Assembly: GCF_001949145.1 (NCBI RefSeq)
Contig: NW_019091415.1
Coordinates: 659,129-723,128, forward strand
Direction: 5' to 3'
Length of the DNA: 64,000 bases
Source of the DNA: Acanthaster planci
Lineage: Eukaryota > Echinodermata > Asteroidea > Valvatida > Acanthasteridae
This document shows positions 1 to 12,070 of the stretch, in pieces; position 1 is the stretch's first letter; each line of letters begins with the position of its first letter. The notes beneath the pieces were generated by a model, which searched no databases, had not been told where the DNA came from, and worked only from the letters and a program-made list of their open reading frames with translations. The position numbers were made by a program, and so were the translations under genes.

Positions 1-2050
1 CCGGACAAGAATTCCATTTGTGTTTCAGAAATCTCAGGGATGTTGGCGTGAATGTTTTTGGGCCCTGAACAGCGCTGATTTTACACTGTTTTCAATGGAG
101 CTTGAATTAGTGGACTGTACCCGTAAGTGCAAGTCAAACGATGCTGAAGTGCATCTTTGCTTCTGTAACTTCATCAATACAGAGTGGTCACTTGTCCAGT
201 CTATATATATGACCGTCTGCCTCAATTACACAGTACTACATGCAAATGATTTCTCATACATGTACATGTACAATGCATGTGTGTCTACAGTGCATGAGAA
301 AAGCATGAGCCACAACCTGCACAAGTATGCAGTGCACTATAATGATGAGTTTGGAAGCATGAATAAACTGGCAAGTGATAATGGCCTCACACACAGTTCC
401 ATTATCAAACTCTAACTTACACATACACTGTGTTGAAAGTGGATCCAACAAGGAAGATCAAAGGGATCAAGAGCAAGTGTGAATGCTAAATGGATCAATA
501 TTTTCTCATTTGTGTGCAAGGCAATGCTACCTTGACAATTTGAAAACTCCCCAAGTAATACAAATTATCAATAACTTTTTGGTCATTTTAGATTCTTATA
601 TTTAGTTAACTGGGTTTTGTGTTTTCTGTGAAATTTATGGTTTATTTCTGAGGCTAAAAATAAAAAAGTGCTCCAAAAATTTGCTGTAGTCAGTGTTTGA
701 AGCCATGACATCCAGTAAGGACAGTAACAGCTACATGTAAGTAATTCCCAGATGGGGCATGGTTTATTTGCAATTAGCTTCCCTGTTATTGTATTATCCG
801 TACAGCGCCCCTTCCCCTACCACAGATTGCAGTTTGTACATGGCAACAGAGAACACAGGATAGTTTGGTATAATGACCCAAATTTCAGAGTGATATCCAA
901 GGATGTGACTTCAAGCTTAGGGGAGGGGGAGAAGATTTACCTTTTTAAGATCCAGTCACTAGTGAATTTCAGGTAACTGCTTCCTTGGAATGAAGGCACT
1001 TTGACGATTCCATCTATTTCTGCAAAATCATTCAAGAAAAGGAGGAAAAGTTAATGACAATGAAATCAGGACATAGTCTTTTGTCTGTGTTGTGTCTGAT
1101 ATGCTGGGCATCCAGTAATCAGATATGATAAATTGCAATCTTGTTCAATGTTTTTCAATTTTCGATGACATGAGTGTAAAGTGAAAAACAAGGAAATCAG
1201 CTGATCGGAGGAAAAGTTGCATGCCTGAATAACAATAATAAATTGGCTTTGTCACAGGAACTGCTGAAAAATCTTTAGCTTCTTGTGTTGGAGCTGCAAG
1301 CGATGACGTCCTACAGACAAGTTCACATGTCAAACACTAGAACATTCAACATTCAGCTCAGTGAGTTCATGTGAATATGTTTGGTGTGGGTAAATCAAAA
1401 AAGGAACTGGCTTTTCCTACAATGGTTAAATACAACAGCAGTGTGCTACAGTAAAAACATCTTGGAATCTGCCACAGCATTATTGGTGACCAGATTTGAC
1501 CTGAACAGTACACACGTCATGCAATGCATTAAGCGCCATATTAAATGTTTGTAGTCATGCTTGAAACAGCAGCATTCATATCAGCTGCAACTAGGAGTCC
1601 ACACTAGGAATATAAGTTTACTGTACATCTGACAAGCACAATACATCATGGGTAACTCACAGTGCAGCTACTTACAAGTCTGAAATTACACGCATTCACA
1701 TGCACAAATTACATGTCTAAAGCAAAGCAACCATTACGCATACATTTTTATTCATGAAATTGTATTTCTGTTGACAGATGCTGTAATTAAGAAGTGTATA
1801 GACCATATCTCATACTTTTAGACCATATCTCATGCTTTTATTATCAAAAGCACAATTCTCCCAAATATTTTACCTATCTACTGTACTAAATCAGATCCTG
1901 AAACAACCTGGCATAATGCTAAATGTATGTCACATAACAACAACTCTCACTGTGTCTTATGCGATGTCCAAGTGCTGAATATGTGTCAGTTGTGCCAGGT
2001 TGACGTTTCCAATCACTTAATTACAACCAACTTGCAACGAATATACCTAC
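1..2050. other. Intron toward laminin G 3 (no exon found)
   Basis: Intron sequence after exon 9, incomplete. Apart from the duplication at 1801 and one TACATGTACATGTA near 256, it holds nothing I recognise. The third laminin G domain expected for this family is not here. Confidence 0.7.
1801..1840. repeat. 20-bp tandem duplication
   Basis: GACCATATCTCATACTTTTA is followed directly by the same string with one change (A to G). Short, recent-looking duplication in the 3'-side intron. Confidence 0.95.
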
Positions 2051-2231
2051 CCTCTTCACAATTAATGCCTTGGAACCACAGTGGGCACTGACAGGAATAT
2101 GTGGCATGCTGGGCAGCACACTCTCCCCTGTTTTGGCAAGGTTGGCCGATACAAGGGTGATCGGCGTTTAAGACATTGACTCCACGGATGGCATCATCAA
2201 TCAAGTCCAGCGGTTTGTCATTAATGATCAC
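2051..2231 (-). CDS. EGFLAM: Pikachurin-like exon 9: laminin G 2 end + EGF
   Basis: Acceptor ATATTTAG, donor G|GTAGGT. Residues 564-623: end of LG2 (VIINDKPLDLIDDAIRGVNV) followed by an EGF with cysteines 590, 595, 601, 610, 612 and 621. The HPC start after a GVNV-type linker matches pikachurin. Two normally near-invariant glycines of the EGF fold differ: CQNRG has Arg (AGG) where Gly is usual, and CPLWFQG has Trp (TGG) instead of Gly before the aromatic. Each is one base from a Gly codon. The phase-1 end shows that the gene continues to laminin G 3 below position 1; no such exon is visible in 1-2050. Confidence 0.94.
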
Positions 2232-3582
2232 CTAAATATTGAAAAAAATTCTATGACAATAAAATGACAGGTGTCATTTGAAACCCTTTAATTTGTGACC
2301 ACACTATTCCTCAGTGTGCAATGCTTTAGTGCATCTCCTCAATGTGGCACCTACGTGTAGAAGTTCCTTACATATGGAAACCTGGATGGCATAACTTGGG
2401 AACCAAACACAACGTCCAGATAAGGGTCTGTACCAATGGCGGTGGAACAATTTTCAAAGTGGGGAGGGCCGCTGTAGAAATCACCAGATATCAGCAAACA
2501 GATGAGGCCATTAAGCCCCATGCCATATTAGGACCTACCAAACGTGGAGGGCCATTAACCCTCCCAGCAGTGGTCCATACAGAAAGTTGAGAATTTTATG
2601 ACAATTTGACACATGTGCAAAGTACAAGGTAGCAATTCAGAATTATTAAGTTTGGTTTGGTTTGACTCTTCTACTTGTTCTACATTTTGGAGCATTGAAA
2701 AGTTATTCAGAAACACATCTATGTACGGCCATGTCTAAATGACTCAACCGCTGCTTGAAATTACACACAACTCTATGGGAATAGGCTGCAACCACTGCAT
2801 TAGACTTGTAAGACACGGTTTAACTTTTTGTTTGAATTAATTTTGTTCCATTACATACTGTGGAAAATGTCACAAACCATGTCAAACTCGTTTTGGGAAA
2901 CTCAGTAATGGAGTCTAAGTGCTTTATAATTATGGGTGTGTAAATAGAAGGTCAGAAAAGAGAGGAACTGCATGAGATTTTGCACAGTAGTTTGACAATT
3001 GGAACAGCATACAACAAAGGCATGAATGAAGAAATCAACTGAGGAAAAATTGCAAGTCTGCAGCTGATGCCTGATGACATTGAAATCACAGCATGCTTCA
3101 GAGTTAATGGTTTTAATTTGGAGTTGCAAGACAGGAATCCTGCCAGACGTCATGTTGTTCTTGCAGTAGCTAAGGAAAACCACAGAATCTAGGTTATGTG
3201 CAGACAGGATGCTGACTATCATTAAAGGCAAATTCAGGAAACTGTGTATATGAGACTCCAAGGTACTCGATGAGTTTCAGGATTCTCTGGAAGTGTGAAC
3301 AAATCCAAACAAAATTTATAAAGGTGCACAAAATAAAAGGTGAACACCATGAAGGGATATCAGTTTTCAGCGTCAAAGCTGGAATACCACCACTCACTGG
3401 AGGCATCTTTGCAAGTGACTATGGAAAAAAATAAACTACTCAACCTTGACCGAGTTTGTGTTCTCCAGTTTTGTCAAATGACTAAATGCCATCGAAGGCT
3501 TGTTAAAATCAAAGAAAAACCCCTTCTGATCCCAAAGGTATTAGGCAAGTAGACTTTTAAAAACTAACAAGTAGATACGCAC
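2232..3582. other. Intron 8
   Basis: 1351 bp between exons 8 and 9. The open frame 2342-2590 on the plus strand shows no family features. No repeats recognised. Confidence 0.8.
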
Positions 3583-3811
3583 CTTCTGAATATCACCAAC
3601 AAATGAAGTTTCTACTTCCGCATTCTTGGATATATGTGAAGCATCATCTACCCCACCAATGTAAAGGTCACTACCAAAGGTCAACTGGGTAAAAGCGCCC
3701 TCTGACATTCCACTTAGAACACGTCGTTTGTCCACTTGTAGAGTACCATCTCGTGCAGTGCGTGATGCAATGGCAATATGCCACTCATTCAAAGAGATTG
3801 GCTCCGATGTT
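3583..3811 (-). CDS. EGFLAM: Pikachurin-like exon 8: laminin G 2, middle and C-terminal part
   Basis: Acceptor TTTTTGCAG, donor AAG|GTGCGT. Residues 488-563: TSEPISLNEWH, SRTARDGTLQVDK, GMSEGAFTQLTF, DLYIGG, and the end SFVGDIQK. In most LG domains the last stretch reads F-G-C; here Cys is replaced (VGDI), so no disulfide closes this domain. Vertebrate pikachurin LG2 also lacks that cysteine as I recall, so this supports the family assignment rather than decay. Phase 0 at its end, continuing directly into VIINDKPLDL. Confidence 0.95.
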
Positions 3812-5454
3812 CTGCAAAAACCATTTAAAGGTATTCTAATTTCTTTTTTAGTAAGCAAACACAGGGAACTTATGCGAAAACCAGACATATGAAGTAATTC
3901 ACAAATTTTTCAAACAATCATGGTTAAAGAAAGAGGGAAGTCAAACTTTGTCCAAACTCTGTTCAATCCATAACTAAATTCATTCATGTATCTTCAATGT
4001 GAATTAAAAGCACAACATGACCGGCTCGGCAAAAAGGTGTATTATTGTTACATTTTTTGCAATTTGAGTTCTGCTCACATCCTAAGCTTTCATTTGATAT
4101 ATAATTCATCTCAGTGGCACTTAGCGTTACGGGAGTATTTTGCAATTTGCATATTCATACGATTTCATTTTATCACACATGCTTTTTGAGATAATGCCCT
4201 TTAAAAATAATGAACAGAAACATTAAACTTAAATTAGACACGCTCTTGATTTTTCCTCAGCAACAGAGGCTTTCTGGTCAAGCAATTGGCCTCAAAATAT
4301 TCCAAATATTTTCAAAATATATTTTATTTTTTATATAAATATTCCAAAATATTTTCCCTTGGCACATGGAATGGGCCATTACGTGTTTTTGCATTGCACG
4401 ACTTAATACACCTTTTTGCAGAGCAGGTCACAAATAGTTTAGGTGTAGTATTAGTTTATTTGCCATCACAAATGGATATTGTTAACATTCAAATTCTGTG
4501 ACAGAGACTAAGGCATCAAAATTCATGAACCGACTTGAGTTTCGACCTCTGAAATGATATCTGGGTGCGAGACGATCAGTACCATATGATGTAATCTGCA
4601 CGCATTCTTGCTGGGCCAGCTTGGAATCGCTGTTGCACCACACTGGTGTACATGTATTGTTCCTAGCCTACCGAACACACTGCAGTGGGTGCAATGTATC
4701 AATGACATGTTCATGTATTATTCAGTTCAAAATGGACTTGAATCCGTTCAAAATGGACATCTATCCAATCGATTTTACATAAGGTTGCTTATAATATTAA
4801 GTAGTACATGTACATGAATAATTATCTGGTGTTCTGATAGCTGCATGGGATTCTTAACACTTTGAGATTATTCTCTTACTTTTGCACCGCAGCCAACCAA
4901 AGTTTTAGCAGTCACTTGTAGGAAAAACGCGACTAGGACGTTAAAAGAGCAGACCCTGCATGTATTTTAGATACAATCGAGTAAATGCATCTTGAATCAA
5001 TCTCAAAAGTTAGTTCCCATGTGATTGCCCAATTTTTTCTCATTTGGTGACTGTTCCCCTTGTATGTGGGCATTTGGTTAGCTTGTCTGGTTCCTTTCCT
5101 TATCTTGCAGATTGGAACAAGGAAGGATTTAGGAGTGGCATCAATCTTCAGCTTTATTATCACGTCAAAGGAGCTGTGTTGTCCAGATTTGAAGCATGAT
5201 GGCTCAAAGTGGTCATGAAAGTGACCAAACCACTTCATGAGTAGTCTTGACTTTAGCAGTCGAAAGCTTCTATAAATCTTGACTCAGTGGGAAACAGATG
5301 CAGATCACACCATCACTCATAGTTCTGCTGCACCCAGCAACGACACACCTTGTTGGCCTAAAAATCATGTTCTAATCTGAAATCTGACAACCTCACATAA
5401 CTTTTGCAATAACACAGACAGGTTCACACACATGATACAAAGTGATGTAGGTCT

Positions 5455-6516
5455 CAAGGCAGGTCTTGGTATCCAGACCAGTCTGGAAATCAAATTTTGA
5501 AGGTCTTGACTATTTGAACGTCTCGACTCATAGAACTCAGTCTCGGTCTCGATCTCGGAGCTTAAGTCTCAAATCTTGTGGGGTCTCGAGCATACATGAC
5601 CTTAATATACCATTTGGGAAAAAGCAAAAATCAAATAAATTTATATTATCTCATTTACTTTTGGAAGTCTCAGTAGAAGATGTTATCAATTCTGGGGAAC
5701 CAAATTAAATAGTCTGGTACCCACATGTCACTGTATTTCTAGTTACAGAAACTGTGGTACTTGGGTACAGTGCACTTTATGGCATGAGGGCACCAAGTTG
5801 ATCAACTGCTGAAGCAGGACCATGTCGGCACACTCTGCAGTAATGAAGTTTGCTTTAAAAGACCACATCAAATTCCATGACCGGAAGGCTAACAGTTTGA
5901 AGCATTTTGCCATCTACAGATTTTGTAAGAAAAAAGTCAGAGAGGACTGGCACAAGTTTGGCTTTTACATGGCATGCACCTCAGCTGAGTTCAAAGGGCA
6001 AAGTAAGTGACCTGACTCAGTTGACTTGTTGCATCTTTCCTTCCTATCCTCCATGCTCAATGGATAGGACGTCAAAAGTCTTTTGTTTTTATGTGGATAC
6101 CAAAGTATCAAAGGTGCCAGACATGACTTTATCATTGTTCAGATACTGTTCAAATTTTTTTGGCGCTGTATCCATAAGTAGCAATGTACAGTTCAGTACG
6201 GCGCCTGCATGTACTTGCAGGTGCACTGAGAAAATACCGTCAATCTTATGCAGCCACGAAGTGTGCACAAGACTGGTTCCCGTCACACCGTGACCAGCAA
6301 AAGATTGCTGTCACACTGTGACAGCATTTAAATTCATTCAGCCTTTATAAAAAGTGTTTACACCATTTTTTGGGGGGGGGGAAAAATAAATGTTCTCTGT
6401 ATATCTCTCATTTTTATATATACTACTTGGTCTAAATAAGGTCTCAGTCTCGCCCATAAGGTCTTAACTTTGCACCCTATGGTCTTGGTCTCAGGTCTTG
6501 ATCTCGGTCTCGAGCT
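5455..6516. repeat. GGTCTCG-motif blocks flanking 850 bp
   Basis: 5455-5595 and 6437-6516 are rich in GTCTCGGTCTCGATCTCGG and GGTCTTG strings, both followed by GAGC(T/A)TA and an ATATACCATT block (5606 and 6522), so the two ends resemble each other as direct repeats. The sequence between them holds no recognisable gene. Confidence 0.55.
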
Positions 6517-6529
6517 TAACCATATACCA

Positions 6530-7045
6530 TTAATCGTTTTAAAATTTCTTCAAAAAGTCATAACTTCATTTACTGGACGTTTACACCCACACGAATGACT
6601 GTCTGGTGGCTACTCTAATCTGACAGACAACATCTATTGACACCCGAGTATTTCAGCCAGGCCTGCCGCCTTGTAAAGAGAACCAAGATTGTGCAGTGTT
6701 ACGTAATTTTCTCTTGTTCCAGAAACTGGCGATGCTGGCATTTTTTCAAATGTGGACCAGATTAGCGTGCAGCAGTATTGTATCGCTTATCCCTGGAGCG
6801 CTTTTGTCCCCGGTGGTAATCCACTTGTGCTGAATGCCAAAACCATGGTATAATCATTCAAATAGCAGATTTCCTCCGCTATTGACAACTGAAAAAATGT
6901 TGGCAAATCTCAGCAGCTCGGTCTTTTGTTCCGAGTGCGGTCGTTTGTTACGAGGTCCAGCTCTTTTGTCAGATTTCAGGCAGCCCGGCTACGTGAATAA
7001 ACCCAAGGAGTCCGGTTCTAGAAACCCCTGCATCAAGTGGTTAAG
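6530..7045 (+). repeat. Dispersed repeat of about 500 bp, copy 1
   Basis: Shares a long run of blocks in the same order and strand with 58107-58620: GTTTACACCCACA, TGGCGGCTACTCTAA-like, GAGTATTTCAGCCAGG, CTGCC..CTTGTAAAGAGA, AGCTCTTTTGTC, CCCGGCT, AAACCCA. Neither copy has a long open frame or visible terminal inverted repeats, so the class is unknown. Confidence 0.75.
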
Positions 7046-7721
7046 GTCAAGACTACATCACTGATGATACAGCTTCTGCCCAGCCAGACCCCCTGCAGCA
7101 CAGCCAGCCAGTGCCCTTAGTTTAAAGCACCAACACGGGAATTTATGCACAAAGACACTGGTATTTGTTACTTTACTCGCAGAAATCTTTGATTAATATC
7201 TTGTTTGTTTTGATCATTTTCAAAAGGCTTGTCTGACATTCGATGCTGACTTTGGCTATTACATTTGTATGCACCTCTGCTCCGTGCTCCAGAGCTACTG
7301 TATTAGAATCATTCCTGGTGAGGCCCATGTGATTCATTTCATGAGTGTACTTCCAGTGAGGACGTCAGCATACATTTAACAAAATATAGGAATTCCTGTG
7401 TTTTTATTTTCAACTTTTTTTTTAGTGTGTAAGTGAAGGCCCAAAATCCAAACACAGAAACATTTTGTGGGAAACGCCGCCACATGTTTGAATGGGCTTG
7501 AGTCTGGAATGGCCTGGTGTGTGCATCTATGACTGCAAAATCGCTATGCACGACAACCGCATTACTGAAGACGGCAAGTGAAACCCATCACACTTGTTAT
7601 TGAGGCATTCCACTGTATCACCTGGTTCTAGTATGAATGGTTCACTTGCTAACCCTTGTTTATATGCTGACTTCAGTAAACTGTGTTAATTTTAATGTGA
7701 GTCTCAATCATTTTAACAAAC

Positions 7722-7959
7722 CTTAAAATGGCTGGTCCAGAACCACAGTCAAATCTAAATTCCACATGGCCGTCGGACATGCCCAGTGAGACAAAATCAC
7801 CTGCCCTCGCAAACTTCTGCCCACTGTAGAGGAGTACACCAGTGGGCTGATGGGGTCGGAAAACAACCTCTATCTCTAGAAAGGACAGGTGGTTCTTGCC
7901 AAGACTTTGGTGGACCAGATGGGAGGAACCATTGAAAGATGGGATGTGTAGTAGGACAT
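7722..7959 (-). CDS. EGFLAM: Pikachurin-like exon 7: laminin G 2, N-terminal part
   Basis: Acceptor ATGCACAG, donor AG|GTTTGTT. Residues 409-486: IPSFNGSSHL first strand, FLEIEVVFRPHQPTGVLLYSGQ, then AGDFVSLGMSDGHVEFRFDCGSGPAIL. The tract GHVEFRFDCGSG is close to vertebrate pikachurin LG2, including the cysteine, which is unusual among LG domains. The frame is open across the whole 238 bp in the phase set by the EGF exon (G+AT gives Asp 408). The ORF-like stretch in another frame over the same bases is a shadow. Confidence 0.94.
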
Positions 7960-8910
7960 CTGTGCATCAGTAAAACAAAGAGTATGTTCATTCTATGCAA
8001 ATTGGAAAGGTAATGTAAATTAGAATTGATCGAAAATTATGTCATCCCACAGACAGGGAAAATTCACATGGCCATTACAAAAGACAGAGTAAATGGTGAT
8101 TAAAACTTGAAAAAAATAGGAGGAGCTACAAATTCAATCTCAACAACATTTTAGAAAATTATGTACATATCCCTGTATTTAAAAAAAACATGTAAAGCAC
8201 TGACTGTTTAAGAAAAATTAGGCTTTTTTTGTCCCTCCAATCAACACTACTTGCATTTCTGGCCTTCATCAGAGGTATAGAATGCCAGTTTTTGTTTCAA
8301 AATTTAAAAGCCATGGACTAGCATTCCTGTATATGTGTCACCTTTGTAAACATACATTATTGCCATCTGCAGGGCAGAATGTTTACAAACTGAGCTTAAA
8401 TTAAAATCCTATGTTGGACCACTCAAATGAACTGTGTTCTTTTTGGTTAACGACAACTTTTGGGCAGTTTCTCAGATTTTTTAATCAACATGTTCAAACA
8501 CTGTACAATTTTTGTAGCTGTTATTCAATCTAACCTAATTTTTTAGATGTAGAGGCTTAGCACTGTAATTCATGTCAGATCATCTTAAGGACATCTTTTT
8601 TATAGCCTTTCCCTCAAAATCATTCTTATTCCCAAATGGCATTACATGTACATAAATAAATTTTTATTTTAATAAAGGCTGCTTTTCTCAGAAAAACATC
8701 AACAAAAAATGATCTACTGTAATGACACTGCTGCATATACATGTATGGCAAGTGTAATGCACTCTTAATACTCGTCAGTCTGCATGAGTCAACAGATCAT
8801 GGCTCCAAATTCAATTTGATTGTGGTTAAATTGATAAATGGCCTAACCACATCACCAGTGGAGGGACGGAGAGGGGGATCCAGCAGGCTAGTCCTGATTG
8901 GATTACTTAC
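7960..8910. other. Intron 6
   Basis: 951 bp, AT-rich, no repeat or gene recognised. The shortest intron of the locus. Confidence 0.85.
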
Positions 8911-9036
8911 CCTTTTCGCAGGTGGGTCCTCCCGTGCCTAATGGGCAGAGGCACAGGTAACGACTAGCTGACTGGGCCACACATGAACCACCATTGCTGC
9001 ACATACCCTCATCACATAGGCCGCTGCTACATTCCC
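8911..9036 (-). CDS. EGFLAM: Pikachurin-like exon 6: EGF between laminin G 1 and 2
   Basis: The exon is flanked by CTGGTAG and G|GTAAGTAA and is exactly one EGF module, phase 1 to phase 1. Residues 367-407: Cys 368 closes LG1, then the EGF cysteines are 373, 378, 384, 394, 396 and 405, with CSNGGSC and CLCPLGTGG. The usual aromatic after CPLG is Thr here. A single EGF at this place is a pikachurin trait; agrin and perlecan carry two. There is no long open frame with its own Met, which is why the exon is easy to overlook. The 951-bp intron after it is the shortest of the gene. Confidence 0.93.
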
Positions 9037-9399
9037 CTACCAGTACACAAACAAGACTTCTCAATCACTTGTGTTTCAAAGCTCATATATATGTAGGTAT
9101 TTTCTGAATAAATTATGAACTGTACAATCACTTGCAATTACATGTACCAGCTGGCTTTCAAGTGAAAGGCTCATAAAATCAGGCAGAATTGATAACAATG
9201 AAAAAAAGAAAACAACATGACAAGATATTGATAGCGATGGTAAAAAATTAAAGCCCTTTGAAAGGCTATTTTGCATTGTTATGATTTCTTATTGACAGGT
9301 TTTTTTTTGAGGAAAGAAAGAATATGCAAAAAAGGCACATCTTGGGTACCTTTGGAAGCAGTGTACATGTAACAATACACAATCATCTGTACTATTACA

Positions 9400-10050
9400 T
9401 TAACCCTAACCCACCTCAATCCTCCAAAATCCTCCAGGTGGTTTTGGAGGATTTTGGAGAATTCAGGATGAATGATGATTTGAACATTGGAGGATTCTGG
9501 AGGATTGAGGATGAATGGTGATTGAAGCATGGAGGATTTTGGAGGATTGAGGATGAATGGTGATTGAAGCATGGAGGATTTTGGAGGATTGAGGATGAAT
9601 GGTGAATGAAATACTCAAAATCAGTCACGTAGTGGTGCATATGGCGACACATTATACAGTTTACAATATACATGTACCCATGGATAATGTGTTCCATTGT
9701 TCACTGCTGCTAGTCATAAATTACACAATCCTCAACTGCAGTGTGTTAAAACAAAGCCGCACGCCTGCATTGTTTATTAAAAAGTAAAGCTGTTAGCCAA
9801 CTCTACAAAAATCTAACTTCAGCCCAGCAACCAACCTGATGTGCCCCCCTCACAAAAAACCCAAAGAAGAACCACGGAGGATTTTGGAGGATTGAAGGTT
9901 TCAGGTACCTTTCATTTTGTGCTTAAGCCAAAAAATGGAGGATTTTGGAGGACTGAGGATGAATGCAGTTTTTAAAGTTGGGCAATTGGAGGATTTTGGA
10001 GGATTGAGGATGTACCCTGGTAAAAAGGCCCTTAGAGTGGGTTAGGGTAA
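9400..10050. mobile_element. Repeat-filled element with telomere-like inverted ends
   Basis: The left end TTAACCCTAACCCAC (9400-9414) is answered by GTGGGTTAGGGTAA (10037-10050). Next to the left end is CCTCAATCCTCCAAAATCC, and the interior consists of the opposite-strand form, GGAGGATTTTGGAGGATTGA, in tandem units of about 42 bp (9446-9612, four units) plus isolated copies at about 9873, 9935 and 9986. Between them, 9620-9870 is unrelated sequence. Confidence 0.6.
9446..9612. repeat. 42-bp tandem repeat, about four units
   Basis: Units start at 9446, 9489, 9531 and 9573, each beginning GGAGGATT(T/C)TGGAG and followed by GAGGATGAATGGTGATTGAA or a close variant. Units two and three differ at one position. 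Part of the inverted-ended element 9400-10050. Confidence 0.9.
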
Positions 10051-11984
10051 ATAGAAAAACGACGTCTCTGCATTCCGGAACACGTCAGGGGAAAACATTG
10101 CAAGCATTTTGTACAGTACTGCAACCAGATACAAAAGAATATATAACCACAAAGGAACAATAAACAGCACAACACCGAGCTGATTGATTTCTGTCTTTCC
10201 TTTCCCTACAAGTGTGAGAACCTACACATGTATTATGCAACTCAAATTGCTCAGTTCTTTACATAACTCCTCATGTGCTTGTGTACAATAAGAAAGTAAC
10301 AACCTGTGTCAACCAGTCTTAATGAAAATTGTCAGGTATCTGAGCAAACCCTGAACTCCCGCACAAGTTGAGTAAATATCAGCAGCAGTGAAATGGTGTG
10401 ATTTTATTTCATCTCTTAACCACTGTTTGCCATTCAGACTCCCCAGCGACATTCCTCTGTTGAGGAACAGTCCTGATCCTTAAAATTACAGTCTGTAAAT
10501 CAAACATTATTGCACTTGTCTCCTTTCCCAAGGTCTCACTCTTTCCAGACAATCAAATATAATTCATTATACGTTTAGAAGCTCCACAAGCAAGGAGCCG
10601 ACAGCACTAATGATCCATGCATCAAATACCCAGCTTCTTTTTTTTCCATTGGGTGTACAGTACTTTTTGATCACTGAATGGAAATACATGCATGAATCAT
10701 TTAACCATTTATGGGAATCTTGACATAAAGGCACAGGGTATTGCCCTGACAATAACATCAATGATTACCTGCAAAATAAAATTAAAATGAATCTGCACTT
10801 TGTATGAGTGATTGGTGCAGAGGTGAGTATGACAGGGCAATCGTTCACACAGAACTCTGCTTAACTACAAGTTACTCAAGGTGTACATGTAGCACAGTGT
10901 TCAACAAAACTACACTCTAAATGAAAAACCAATAGAAACCTTCCCTTCCCCCAAACTGCCGTGATCATGAGGAAATTTCCCATCTTCTTCTTGAAACATA
11001 CATGTACACACAAAAACAAACTGCATTTGTTTTACACAGAACTGCATTAGCAATTTTTTCTTCATCCTACAAAACAGCTTGTCTAGTCTTGTAACAGTAG
11101 TGAAACACTAAAACAATCATGCAATGAGTGGATAAAATGATTGATAAAACTTGCACACCATTAAAATGAGCATCCTCATGCAATACATGTTATATAGAAT
11201 CCTATTCTAAAATACAACCAAACATTTCATGGACAAAAAAGAAGTAACCCAACTCTAGGTTCCTTTGAGTTCTCCCTTTGAAATATTTCTTCTACTTTTA
11301 ATGATTCATAAAATCATGTTATTTCTTGACCTGTTTTGAGAAGCGGTATAATGCATCAGGCCAAACACATCAGTCACTTTGAGTTGAGTAAGGAATGCAC
11401 TCTGTTTACTTCAGTGGCGGCATAATGATACAGTCCACTGATTTCTCCTTCCTGTAAATTTCCATCTTAAATGTCAGGCACAGTGAAATTTTTAATGTAG
11501 TGGTACATGGATCATATTACAGGATCTTAGACAAAACCAGGTCCCCATCAGTCAGTAATTTGACACTGGCAAACTCCAAAGGAGGAAATGATGCTATAGA
11601 CCTCACATTACAAGCTCCTTGAGAGATGGTGCATGCCAATCTGTTGGCTGCTTGTAACAATCAGCATCTTCATGATCACCAAGTAGAAACATGCACTCAA
11701 TCACACTTCATGATGGACTTTTAATTCTGTGTGGTTCTTTGAAACAATTTAAGCACTCCCTCATTAAAAAAAAAATGCAATTGTCCACAAGGTACAACGT
11801 ACATGTACATGTATCATAGCCTCTCAACATTTCATTTTCCCTCCTACTTGGGGTCCACCACCTTCTGTTGTATTTGCTCTCTGATCTTTTCCTCCCCCAC
11901 ATCAATTTGTGCCTTAACCACGCCCCTTTCACACAATCCCCTTTACCCCTTTATCCAGCCACTAGCTTCTCACCTCTTCCCTTA

Positions 11985-12070
11985 GCCTTTCTGCATTCGT
12001 TTGTCCTTGTCTACTTCTCATTTTGCCTGTGAGGATTCTGCTAGGATCGAAACATCAGGCCCTCCTACTT
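11985..12070 (+). mobile_element. Fragment sharing the Penelope-associated tail motif
   Basis: This stretch, with TGCTAGGATCGAAAC at its core, aligns over about 75 bases with 63635-63715 beside the Penelope-like remnant (both have TCATTTTGCCT upstream and TCAGG then CCTCC downstream). It is therefore probably a piece of the same repeat family. I see no RT motifs around it in 11700-12500. Confidence 0.6.

Larger units (their letters stand above)
3812..7721. other. Intron 7
   Basis: 3910 bp. Holds an AT-rich AAAATATT stretch (4290-4360), the GGTCTCG-ended segment (5455-6516) and the first copy of the 500-bp dispersed repeat (6530-7045). Nothing else recognised. Confidence 0.8.

Noticed and set aside
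752-976. Plus-strand 74-codon frame
   Set aside because: No family resemblance and not in a position or strand to be laminin G 3.
2342-2590. Plus-strand 82-codon frame
   Set aside because: No domain, no matching splice sites for a neighbouring exon, and opposite strand to the host gene.
1191-3140. Possible duplicated segment 1191-1330 versus 3027-3140
   Set aside because: Only scattered short matches (GGAAAA.TTGCA) that I could not extend.
9400-10050. Interstitial telomere
   Set aside because: CCCTAACCC occurs only once at each end and in opposite directions; it is an element terminus, not a (TTAGGG)n array.
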